Source: Paracidovorax avenae (lineage in GTDB: Bacteria; Pseudomonadota; Gammaproteobacteria; Burkholderiales; Burkholderiaceae_C). Taken from it: 64,000 bases of DNA. Under the pieces are notes generated by a model, which saw nothing but the letters and a program-made list of their open reading frames with translations, ran no database searches and was not told where the DNA came from. The translations under genes were made by a program, and so were the position numbers. The stretch covers positions 3,445,501 to 3,509,500 of the forward strand of contig NZ_CP156079.1 of NCBI RefSeq assembly GCF_040892545.1, written 5' to 3'. Shown piece after piece: positions 34,142 to 42,108 of this stretch (the stretch's first letter is position 1; each line of letters begins with the position of its first letter).

Positions 34142-35189
34142 GCAGCGCACTTCCCCCTTCGCCCCCGCCGCACTGCTGCGCCATCGCCTGGCCTGGCCGG
34201 TGATCACGCTGCTGCTCCTGCTGGCGATCAATGCCGCCTTCAACCCGGGCTTCCTGCACATCGAATGGCGCGACGGCCATTTCTACGGCAGCCTGATCGA
34301 CATCCTCAACCGCGCCGCGCCCCTGGTGCTGGTGTCGCTGGGCATGACCATGGTGATCGCCACGCGCGGCATCGACATCTCGGTGGGCGCCACCGTGGCC
34401 ATCGCCGCGGCCGTGGCCGCCTGGCTGATCGGCGGATCGGTGTCCGCCACCGAGAGCCGCTTTCCGCTGCCGGTCGCCATCCTGGGCGCCCTGGGCGTGG
34501 CGCTGCTGTGCGGCGTGTGGAACGGCGTGCTGGTGGCCCGGGTGGGCATGCAGCCCATCATCGCCACGCTGATCCTGATGGTGGCGGGCCGGGGCATCGC
34601 CCAGCTCATCACCGACGGCCAGATCATCACCATCTACTACGCGCCCTACTTCTTCATGGGCGGGGGCTACCTGGCCGGGCTGCCGTTCTCGCTCTTCGTG
34701 GCCGCGGCGGTATTCGCGGTGCTCTACCTCGCCATCACGCGCACGGCCCTGGGGCTCTTCATCCAGGCCGTGGGCGTCAACCCCACGGCGGCACGGGTGG
34801 CCGGCGTGCAGGCCGGCCGGCTCATCATGGCGGCCTACGTGTTCTGCGGCGTGTGCGCGGGCATCGCGGGCCTGCTCATCAGTTCCAACGTGAAGAGCGC
34901 GGACGGCAACAACGCCGGCCAGCTGATGGAACTGGACGCCATCCTGGCCGTCACGCTCGGCGGCACGGCGCTCACCGGCGGGCGCTTCAGCCTGGCAGGC
35001 AGCGTGATCGGCGCGCTCATCATCCAGACGCTGACCTACGCCATCTATTCGCTGGGCGTGCCGCCCGAGGTGAACCTGGTGGTGAAGGCAGTGGTGGTGT
35101 TCGTCGTCATGCTGCTGCAGTCGCCCGAGTTCCGCACCCAGGTGGGCCTGCTCGCGCGCCGCCCCGCCGCCGGGAGAGCCCTGCCATGA
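34134..35189 (+). CDS. ytfT: Sugar ABC importer permease (YtfT-like)
   Basis: The product is 351 residues from ATG 34134, which overlaps the last 8 bases of ytfR; an upstream in-frame ATG at 34110 is also possible. It is a BPD_transp_2 permease with landmarks VSLGMTMVIATRGIDISVGA, GVLVARVGMQPIIATLILM, QAVGVNPTAARVAGV and LDAILAVTLGGTALTGG. Members form heterodimers with YjfF-type permeases. The stop codon overlaps the start of yjfF (ATGA), indicating coupled translation. Confidence 0.9.
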   Translation: MPEQRTSPFAPAALLRHRLAWPVITLLLLLAINAAFNPGFLHIEWRDGHFYGSLIDILNRAAPLVLVSLGMTMVIATRGIDISVGATVAIAAAVAAWLIGGSVSATESRFPLPVAILGALGVALLCGVWNGVLVARVGMQPIIATLILMVAGRGIAQLITDGQIITIYYAPYFFMGGGYLAGLPFSLFVAAAVFAVLYLAITRTALGLFIQAVGVNPTAARVAGVQAGRLIMAAYVFCGVCAGIAGLLISSNVKSADGNNAGQLMELDAILAVTLGGTALTGGRFSLAGSVIGALIIQTLTYAIYSLGVPPEVNLVVKAVVVFVVMLLQSPEFRTQVGLLARRPAAGRALP

Positions 35190-36202
35190 GCGCCGTCATG
35201 ACCCCGGCCGCGGCCACGGCGCCGGCCCCGCGCGGCCCGCGCCTGAACGCCAGGTACCTGCCGCTGGCCGCCACCATCGCGCTCTTCGTGGCCATGGCCA
35301 CGCTGGGCTCGGTGCGCTACACGGGCTTTTTCTCGGCCCAGGTGTTCCTCAACCTGCTGATCGACAACGCCTTCCTCATCATCGTCGCCGTGGGCATGAC
35401 CTTCGTCATCCTCTCGGGCGGCATCGACCTGTCGGTGGGTGCCGTGGTCGCGCTGACCACCATGGTGTTCGCGTCGCTGGTGGAGCGCCACGGCTGGAAC
35501 CCGGCGGCGGCCGTGCCCGTGGTGCTGCTGATGGGCACGTGCTTCGGCGCGTTCATGGGCTTCCTGATCGAGCGCTTCCGGCTGCAGCCCTTCATCGTCA
35601 CGCTGGCCGGCATGTTCCTGGCGCGGGGGCTCTGCTATCTCATCAGCATCGATTCGATCAGCATCACGCATGAAGGCTATTCGGAACTCGCGCAATGGCG
35701 CCTGCAGCTGGCCGAAACCGCCTCGATCTCTCTGGGTGCGCTGATCGCCATCGCCGTGGTGCTGGCCGGCATCTTCATCGCGCACTGCACGCCGTTCGGC
35801 CGCGCGGTCTATGCCGTGGGCGGCAACGAGCACTCGGCCGTGCTGATGGGCCTGCCGGTACGCTCCACGCTGGTGGGGGTCTATACCCTGTCGGGCTTCT
35901 GCTCGGCCCTGTCCGGCGTGGTGTTCACCTTCTACATGCTCTCGGGCTACGGGCTGCATGCCGTGGGCATGGAGCTGGACGCCATCGCCGCCGTCGTCAT
36001 CGGCGGCACGCTGCTCACGGGCGGCGTGGGCTACGTGGCCGGCACGCTCTTCGGCGTGCTGATGCTCGGAATCATCCAGACGCTCATTTCCTTCGACGGC
36101 ACGCTCAGTTCGTGGTGGACGCGCATCGCCGTCGGCGTGCTGCTGTTCGTCTTCTGCCTGCTGCAGCGCCTGCTCACGCGCCGCTCCGGCCGGCGCCGCT
36201 GA
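35186..36202 (+). CDS. yjfF: Sugar ABC importer permease (YjfF-like)
   Basis: The product is 338 residues. ATG 35186 overlaps the ytfT stop. It is the second membrane subunit of the YtfQRT-YjfF importer. Landmarks are FLIIVAVGMTFVILSGGIDLSVGA, RLQPFIVTLAGMFLARGL, YAVGGNEHSAVLMGL and ELDAIAAVVIGGTLLTGGVG. About nine to ten hydrophobic helices are visible. It is the last transport gene before the dehydratase gene, 55 bases downstream, and is probably in the same transcript. Confidence 0.9.
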   Translation: MSAVMTPAAATAPAPRGPRLNARYLPLAATIALFVAMATLGSVRYTGFFSAQVFLNLLIDNAFLIIVAVGMTFVILSGGIDLSVGAVVALTTMVFASLVERHGWNPAAAVPVVLLMGTCFGAFMGFLIERFRLQPFIVTLAGMFLARGLCYLISIDSISITHEGYSELAQWRLQLAETASISLGALIAIAVVLAGIFIAHCTPFGRAVYAVGGNEHSAVLMGLPVRSTLVGVYTLSGFCSALSGVVFTFYMLSGYGLHAVGMELDAIAAVVIGGTLLTGGVGYVAGTLFGVLMLGIIQTLISFDGTLSSWWTRIAVGVLLFVFCLLQRLLTRRSGRRR

Positions 36203-36257
36203 CGCGCCACCGCCCCTTTTCGCTTTCCGTTTCCCGCATCCCTCCCGAGCTCCCACG

Positions 36258-37991
36258 ATGACCACTCCTCCGCGCAAACTCCGCTCCACCGAATGGTTCG
36301 GCACGGCCGACAAGAACGGTTTCATGTACCGCAGCTGGATGAAGAACCAGGGCATCCCCGACCATGAGTTCGACGGCCGCCCCATCATCGGCATCTGCAA
36401 CACCTGGTCCGAACTCACGCCCTGCAACGCGCACTTCCGCAAGATCGCCGAGCACGTCAAGCGCGGCATCTACGAGGCAGGCGGCTTCCCGGTCGAGTTC
36501 CCCGTCTTCTCCAACGGCGAATCCAACCTGCGCCCCACCGCCATGCTCACGCGCAACCTGGCCAGCATGGACGTGGAGGAGGCCATCCGCGGCAACCCCA
36601 TCGACGCCGTCGTGCTGCTCACGGGCTGCGACAAGACCACGCCGGCCCTCCTGATGGGCGCGGCCAGCTGCGACGTGCCGGCCATCGTGGTGACGGGCGG
36701 GCCCATGCTCAACGGCAAGCTGGCCGGCAAGGACATCGGCTCGGGCACGGCCGTGTGGCAGCTGCACGAATCCCTGAAGGCGGGCGAGATCGAGCTGCAC
36801 CAGTTCCTCGCGGCCGAAGGCGGCATGTCGCGCTCGGCCGGCACCTGCAACACCATGGGCACGGCCAGCACCATGGCCTGCATGGCCGAATCGCTGGGCA
36901 CCTCGCTGCCGCACAACGCAGCCATTCCGGCGGTGGACGCGCGCCGCTACGTGCTGGCGCACATGTCCGGCAAGCGCATCGTCGAGATGGCGCACGAAGG
37001 GCTCACGCTCTCGAAGATCCTGACACGCGAAGCCTTCGAGAACGCCATCCGCACCAACGCCGCCATCGGCGGCTCGACCAATGCCGTCATCCACCTGAAG
37101 GCGATCGCCGGCCGCATCGGCGTGCAGCTCGACCTGGAGGACTGGACCCGCATCGGGCGCGGCACGCCCACGCTGGTGGACCTGCAGCCCTCGGGCCGCT
37201 TCCTGATGGAAGAGTTCTACTACGCGGGCGGCCTGCCCGCCGTGCTGCGCCGCCTGGGCGAGAACGGACTGCTGCCCCATCCGGACGCGCTCACCGTGAA
37301 CGGCAGGAGCCTGTGGGACAACGTGCGCGATGCGCCCCAGTACAACGACGAGGTGATCCGCCCGCTGGACAACCCGCTGATCGCGGATGGCGGCATCTGC
37401 ATCCTGCGCGGCAACCTGGCGCCGCGCGGCGCGGTGCTCAAGCCTTCGGCCGCCACGCCCGAACTGCTCCGGCACCGGGGCCGCGCCGTGGTGTTCGAGA
37501 ACCTGGAGCATTACAAGGAGCGCATCGTCGATGAGGACCTGGACATCGACGCCAGCTGCGTGATGGTCATGAAGAACTGCGGCCCCAAGGGCTACCCCGG
37601 CATGGCCGAGGTGGGCAACATGGGCCTGCCGCCGAAGCTGCTGCGGCAGGGCGTGAAGGACATGGTCCGCATCTCCGACGCGCGCATGAGCGGCACCGCC
37701 TACGGCACCGTGGTGCTGCACGTGGCGCCCGAGGCCGCGGCCGGCGGTCCCCTGGCCGCCGTGCGCGACGGCGACTTCATCGAGCTGGACTGCGAGCAGG
37801 GGCGCCTGCACCTGGACATCAGCGACGAGGAACTGGCCGCGCGCCTGGCCGAACTGGCCGCCACCGACCATGGCGGCCGCGGCGGGTACCAGCGCCTCTA
37901 TGTCGATCACGTGCTGCAGGCCGACGAGGGCTGCGACTTCGATTTCCTGGTGGGCTGCCGTGGCGCCGCCGTACCCCGCCATTCGCATTGA
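36258..37991 (+). CDS. IlvD/Edd-family dehydratase, probable L-arabinonate dehydratase
   Basis: The product is 577 residues, close to the ~579 of characterised L-arabinonate dehydratases. It is an Fe-S and Mg2+ dependent enzyme that removes water from a sugar acid to give the 2-keto-3-deoxy acid. Cluster cysteines appear in GICNTWSELTPCN, VLLTGCDKTTPA and SAGTCNTMGTAST. The opening LRSTEWFGTADKNGFMYRSWMKNQG is typical of the pentonate/hexonate group and not of IlvD of valine synthesis. The next gene encodes a matching keto-deoxy-acid dehydratase. D-galactonate, D-fuconate or xylonate could also be substrates. Confidence 0.87.
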   Translation: MTTPPRKLRSTEWFGTADKNGFMYRSWMKNQGIPDHEFDGRPIIGICNTWSELTPCNAHFRKIAEHVKRGIYEAGGFPVEFPVFSNGESNLRPTAMLTRNLASMDVEEAIRGNPIDAVVLLTGCDKTTPALLMGAASCDVPAIVVTGGPMLNGKLAGKDIGSGTAVWQLHESLKAGEIELHQFLAAEGGMSRSAGTCNTMGTASTMACMAESLGTSLPHNAAIPAVDARRYVLAHMSGKRIVEMAHEGLTLSKILTREAFENAIRTNAAIGGSTNAVIHLKAIAGRIGVQLDLEDWTRIGRGTPTLVDLQPSGRFLMEEFYYAGGLPAVLRRLGENGLLPHPDALTVNGRSLWDNVRDAPQYNDEVIRPLDNPLIADGGICILRGNLAPRGAVLKPSAATPELLRHRGRAVVFENLEHYKERIVDEDLDIDASCVMVMKNCGPKGYPGMAEVGNMGLPPKLLRQGVKDMVRISDARMSGTAYGTVVLHVAPEAAAGGPLAAVRDGDFIELDCEQGRLHLDISDEELAARLAELAATDHGGRGGYQRLYVDHVLQADEGCDFDFLVGCRGAAVPRHSH

Positions 37992-38000
37992 CTATGAACA

Positions 38001-38163
38001 CCCCCCTGAGGCGCTGCGCGCCTTCCCCCCGCTCTCGCATTGCTGCGCAATGCGGGCAGGGGGACGCAGCCCTCGCTGCGGGGCGGACCTTGCTCGGCTG
38101 CACTGGCCTGGGGCCGCGCCAGCCGTGTTGGCCGCGCGCCAAGCGAAGCGCTCGGCGGACCTG
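38001..38163. repeat. Long copy of the CCCCCTGAGGCGC intergenic repeat
   Basis: This ~160-base GC-rich element starts CCCCCCTGAGGCGCTGCGCGCC and ends GCGCTCGGCGGACCTG. It contains short hairpins: GGCGC-TGC-GCGCC, CGCATTG/CAATGCG, and CCCCC paired with GGGGG around 38025-38062. The beginning matches 24929-24956. It fills the gap between two pathway genes and is the only long non-coding gap within this gene series. Confidence 0.75.
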
Positions 38164-38179
38164 AACAACTCTTGAATTC

Positions 38180-39127
38180 GTGACCTCTATGCCAGCACCA
38201 CACTCTGCCCAAAATCCACGCTACCGCGGCATCTTCCCAGTCGTTCCGACCACGTTCCACGAGGACGGCCGCCTCGATCTGGAGAGCCAGAAGCGCTGCC
38301 TGGATTTCATGATCGACGCAGGGGTCGATGGCCTGTGCATCCTGGCCAACTTCTCCGAGCAGTTCTCGCTGTCGGACGCCGAGCGGGAGATCCTCACCCG
38401 CACGTCGCTGGAGCATGTCGCGGGCCGGGTGCCGGTGATCGTCACCACCACGCACTACGGCACCCGCGTGTGCGCCGAGCGCAGCCGCGCAGCGCAGGAC
38501 ATGGGCGCGGCCATGGTGATGGTGATGCCGCCCTACCACGGCGCCACCTTCCGCGTGCCCGAGGCGCAGATCCACGAGTTCTATGCCCGCGTGTCCGACG
38601 CCATCGACATTCCCATCATGGTGCAGGACGCGCCCGCCAGCGGCACGGTGCTGTCCGCCCCCTTCCTCGCCCGCATGGCGCAGGAGATCGAGCACCTGGC
38701 CTACTTCAAGATCGAGACCCCCGGTGCCGCCAGCAAGCTGCGCGAACTGATCCGCCTGGGCGGCGACGCCATCGAAGGCCCGTGGGACGGCGAGGAAGCC
38801 ATCACCCTGCTGGCCGACCTGGACGCGGGCGCCACGGGCGCGATGACGGGCGGCGCCTTCCCGGATGGCATCCGCCCCATCATCGAGGCCCACCGCCAGG
38901 GCGACAGGGACCAGGCCTTCGCGCTCTACCAGCGCTGGCTGCCGCTCATCAACCACGAGAACCGCCAGGGCGGCATCCTCACCGCCAAGGCGCTGATGCA
39001 GGAAGGCGGGGTGATCGCCTGCGAGGCCGGCCGCCACCCGTTCCCGCCCATGCACCCCGAGGTGCGCCGCGGCCTGATCGACATCGCGCGCCGGCTCGAC
39101 CCGCTGGTGCTGCGCTGGGCCCGCTGA
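38180..39127 (+). CDS. DapA-family lyase, probable L-2-keto-3-deoxyarabonate dehydratase
   Basis: The product is 315 residues from GTG 38180 (ATG 38189 is an alternative; neither has a good Shine-Dalgarno sequence). It has a DHDPS/NAL-type TIM barrel. The Schiff-base Lys lies in LAYFKIETPG. Substrate motifs are FPVVPTTFHEDGRLD, GVDGLCILANFSEQF, VMVMPPYHG and VQDAPASG. The VQDAPxSG pattern and the adjacent arabinonate dehydratase fit L-KDA dehydratase, which converts the keto acid to 2-oxoglutarate semialdehyde. The aldehyde dehydrogenase at 26029 would take the product. 5-keto-4-deoxyglucarate dehydratase is a less likely alternative. Confidence 0.85.
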   Translation: MTSMPAPHSAQNPRYRGIFPVVPTTFHEDGRLDLESQKRCLDFMIDAGVDGLCILANFSEQFSLSDAEREILTRTSLEHVAGRVPVIVTTTHYGTRVCAERSRAAQDMGAAMVMVMPPYHGATFRVPEAQIHEFYARVSDAIDIPIMVQDAPASGTVLSAPFLARMAQEIEHLAYFKIETPGAASKLRELIRLGGDAIEGPWDGEEAITLLADLDAGATGAMTGGAFPDGIRPIIEAHRQGDRDQAFALYQRWLPLINHENRQGGILTAKALMQEGGVIACEAGRHPFPPMHPEVRRGLIDIARRLDPLVLRWAR

Positions 39128-39140
39128 GCCGGCTGCCGCC

Positions 39141-40193
39141 ATGAACGACCACGCCGCCGACCTCCAGGCCACCCGCCTCGTCGCCCTCGACTGGGGCACC
39201 ACTTCCCTGCGTGCCTACCGCCTGGGCGACGGGGGCCGCGTGCTGGAGCTGCGCCACCGGCCCTGGGGCATCATGCACCTGCCGCCCGCACCCGCGGATG
39301 AGGACGCCGGCGCGGACGCTGCCTTCGAGCGCGCCCTGCAGGACGCCTGCGGCGACTGGCTGGCTGCCGCACCGCACCTTCCGCTGCTGGCCTGCGGCAT
39401 GGTGGGCAGCGCCCAGGGCTGGCGCGAGGCGCGCTACCTGCACACGCCCACCTCGCTCGACGCGCTGGCGCAAGGATTGACCCGGGTGGACCGCCCCGGC
39501 GGCCAGCCCCTGCACATCGTGCCCGGCCTGCTGCAGCCCGGCGACCTGCCCAACGTGATGCGCGGCGAGGAAACCCAGGTGCTGGGCGTGCTGGCCCTGC
39601 GGCCCGCCGAAGACGCCGGCCCCTGGCTGGTCGGCCTGCCAGGCTCCCACAGCAAGTGGGTGGTGGCGTGGCGCGGCGGCATCGAGGGCTTCCACACCTT
39701 CATGACGGGAGAGGTGTTCGCCGCGCTGCGCGGCCACACCATCCTGGGCCGGACCATGGCCCCCGCGGGCGCGCAGGACGGCGACGCGCCCCATGACGCC
39801 GCCTTCGTGCGCGGGCTGAAAGTGGCAGGCGGCAGCGACGCCGGCCTGGGCCTGCTCTCGCACATCTTCAGCACCCGGACCCTGGGGCTCACGGGCGCGC
39901 TGCCCGCCAGCGCCCAGGCCGACTACCTCTCGGGCCTGCTCATCGGCCACGAGGTCGCCGCCCTCGCCCGCGTGCATCCGCCGGGCAGCGCCGCTGCGCC
40001 CGTCCAGCCGCTGCTCTGCGGCGAGCCGGACCTGTGCCGCCGCTACGCGCTGGCCCTGCGGCTGCAGGGCTTCGCCGAGCCCGCCATCGCCGCCCAGGCC
40101 ACGACCACCGGGCTCTGGCAGATCGCCCGGGCCGCCGGCCTGCCGGCCGGGGGAGCGCCCCAACCCTCATCCGCGGAGAGCCTTGCAGCATGA
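39141..40193 (+). CDS. dgoK: 2-dehydro-3-deoxygalactonokinase
   Basis: The product is 350 residues. It phosphorylates 2-keto-3-deoxygalactonate at C6. The N-terminal phosphate loop is ALDWGTTSLRAYRL; later blocks are LLACGMVGSAQGW, NVMRGEETQVLG, GLPGSHSKWV, FHTFMTGEVFAAL and HIFSTRTLGLTG. All are characteristic of DgoK. The ATGA overlap with dgoA and the following dgoD make a galactonate operon (order dgoK-dgoA-dgoD). It starts 13 bases after the preceding lyase gene, which joins the arabinose and galactose branches in one transcript. Confidence 0.93.
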   Translation: MNDHAADLQATRLVALDWGTTSLRAYRLGDGGRVLELRHRPWGIMHLPPAPADEDAGADAAFERALQDACGDWLAAAPHLPLLACGMVGSAQGWREARYLHTPTSLDALAQGLTRVDRPGGQPLHIVPGLLQPGDLPNVMRGEETQVLGVLALRPAEDAGPWLVGLPGSHSKWVVAWRGGIEGFHTFMTGEVFAALRGHTILGRTMAPAGAQDGDAPHDAAFVRGLKVAGGSDAGLGLLSHIFSTRTLGLTGALPASAQADYLSGLLIGHEVAALARVHPPGSAAAPVQPLLCGEPDLCRRYALALRLQGFAEPAIAAQATTTGLWQIARAAGLPAGGAPQPSSAESLAA

Positions 40194-40912
40194 CCACCAT
40201 CGACCACACCCTGTTCCATGCCCTGCAGCGCTGCGGCCTCATCGCCATCCTGCGCGGCATCCAGCCCCACGAGTCCGTGCCGATCGGCCGGGCCCTGTAC
40301 GACGCGGGTTTCCGCATCATCGAAGTGCCGCTCAACTCGCCCGAGCCGCTGGCCAGCATCCGCGCGCTGCGCGATGCATTGCCCACCGACTGCGTGGTCG
40401 GTGCGGGGACGGTGCTTTCCACGCACGACTGCGCCGATGTGGCCGAGGCCGGCGGGCAGATCATCGTCATGCCCCACAGCGACGCTGCCGTGATCCGCGC
40501 CGCGCGCGCGGCCGGCCTGGCCTGCGCGCCCGGCGTGGCGACGCTGACCGAGGCCTATGCGGCGCTGGCCGCCGGTGCCAACCTGCTCAAGCTCTTCCCG
40601 GCGGAAGCGCTTCCTCCCGCCGTGCTCAAGGCCTGGCGCGCGGTGATCCCGCCCAGCGTGGCGCTGGCGCCCGTCGGCGGCATCGCGCCGGAAAGCATCG
40701 CCCCCTATGCGGCGGCAGGCGCCAGCGGCTTCGGCCTGGGCTCGGCCCTCTACCGCCCCGGCAACAGCGCGGCCGACGTGGCCCGCAAGGCCGTCGCCTT
40801 CATCCAGGCCTGGCACGACGCCTATGGCATGGCCCGCACGTGCGGACAGGGCCCGGCACCGGCCACCGCAGCGACCACCCGTTCCTCGCCCACCGCAGCC
40901 ACCGTTTCCTGA
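40190..40912 (+). CDS. dgoA: 2-dehydro-3-deoxy-6-phosphogalactonate aldolase
   Basis: The product is 240 residues from ATG 40190, overlapping the dgoK stop. It splits KDPGal into pyruvate and glyceraldehyde 3-phosphate. KDPG-aldolase-family features are [16 protein letters not shown] (catalytic Glu region would follow in [11 protein letters not shown]), [15 protein letters not shown] and the Schiff-base Lys in [11 protein letters not shown]. It is about 35 residues longer than E. coli DgoA because of a Pro/Ala/Thr-rich C-terminal tail. The core ends near [10 protein letters not shown]. Confidence 0.92.
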   Translation: MTTIDHTLFHALQRCGLIAILRGIQPHESVPIGRALYDAGFRIIEVPLNSPEPLASIRALRDALPTDCVVGAGTVLSTHDCADVAEAGGQIIVMPHSDAAVIRAARAAGLACAPGVATLTEAYAALAAGANLLKLFPAEALPPAVLKAWRAVIPPSVALAPVGGIAPESIAPYAAAGASGFGLGSALYRPGNSAADVARKAVAFIQAWHDAYGMARTCGQGPAPATAATTRSSPTAATVS

Positions 40913-40925
40913 AACTTCCCCTGCC

Positions 40926-42074
40926 ATGAAGATCACCCGATTGACCACGTTCCTGGTGCCGCCACGCTGGTGCTTCCTGAAGATCGAAACCGACGAAGGC
41001 ATCGACGGCTGGGGCGAGCCCGTCCTCGAAGGCCGCGCCCAGACCGTGGCCGCCGCCGTGGAAGAACTGGCCGACTACCTCGTCGGCAAGGACCCGCGCA
41101 ACATCGAGGACCACTGGACGGTGCTCTACCGCGGCGGCTTCTACCGCGGCGGCGGCATCCACATGAGCGCGCTGGCCGGCATCGACCAGGCCCTTTGGGA
41201 CATCAAGGGCAAGGCCCTGGGCGTGCCGGTGTCCGACCTGCTGGGCGGCAACGTGCGCGACAAAATCCGCGTCTACAGCTGGATCGGCGGCGACCGGCCG
41301 GCCGAGACCGCGCGCCAGGCCCGCGACGCGGTGGGCCGGGGCTTCACCGCGGTGAAGATGAACGGGACGGAAGAAATGCAGTTCGTGGACACCTTCGACA
41401 AGGTGGAGCGCTGCCTGCAGAACGTGGCCGCCGTGCGCGAGGCCGTGGGCCCGCACGTGGGCATCGGCGTGGATTTCCACGGGCGCGTCCACCGGCCCAT
41501 GGCCAAGGTGCTCATCAAGGAACTGGAGCCCTACCGGCTGATGTTCATCGAGGAGCCCGTGCTCAGCGAGCACGACGAGGCGCTCAAGGAGATCGCGCGC
41601 ATCTCTTCCACGCCCATCGCCCTGGGCGAGCGGCTGTACTCGCGCTGGGACTTCAAGCGCGTGCTGCAGGAGGGCTATGCGGACATCGTCCAGCCCGACC
41701 CGTCCCACGCCGGCGGCATCACCGAAACACGCAAGATCGCGTCCATGGCCGAGGCCTACGATGTGGCCGTGGCCCTGCACTGCCCGCTGGGGCCCATCGC
41801 GCTGGCGGCCAACCTGCAGATCGATGCGGTCTGCTACAACGCCTTCATCCAGGAGCAGAGCCTGGGCATCCACTACAACCAGGACAACGACCTGATGGAC
41901 TACGTGTCCAACCCGCAGGTCTTCGCCTACCAGGACGGCATGGTGGCCATCCCGCGGGGCCCGGGCCTGGGCATCGAGGTGAACGAAGACTACGTGCGCG
42001 AGCGCGCCCGGCAGGGCCACCGCTGGCGCAACCCCGTGTGGCGCCACCGGGACGGCAGCCTCGCGGAATGGTGA
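40926..42074 (+). CDS. dgoD: D-galactonate dehydratase
   Basis: The product is 382 residues, the same length as E. coli DgoD. It is an enolase-superfamily enzyme that dehydrates D-galactonate to 2-keto-3-deoxygalactonate. Asp183 and His185 are seen in [11 protein letters not shown], with Glu ligands in FIEEPV and ALGERL and the second catalytic His in [12 protein letters not shown]. Residue positions agree with the E. coli enzyme. It follows dgoA by 13 bases. It completes the De Ley-Doudoroff branch, so galactonate made by the upstream dehydrogenase and lactonase can be used. Confidence 0.95.
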   Translation: MKITRLTTFLVPPRWCFLKIETDEGIDGWGEPVLEGRAQTVAAAVEELADYLVGKDPRNIEDHWTVLYRGGFYRGGGIHMSALAGIDQALWDIKGKALGVPVSDLLGGNVRDKIRVYSWIGGDRPAETARQARDAVGRGFTAVKMNGTEEMQFVDTFDKVERCLQNVAAVREAVGPHVGIGVDFHGRVHRPMAKVLIKELEPYRLMFIEEPVLSEHDEALKEIARISSTPIALGERLYSRWDFKRVLQEGYADIVQPDPSHAGGITETRKIASMAEAYDVAVALHCPLGPIALAANLQIDAVCYNAFIQEQSLGIHYNQDNDLMDYVSNPQVFAYQDGMVAIPRGPGLGIEVNEDYVRERARQGHRWRNPVWRHRDGSLAEW

Positions 42075-42108
42075 TGTCCGCCACGGACGGCCACCTCCCG
42101 CGCCGCCG

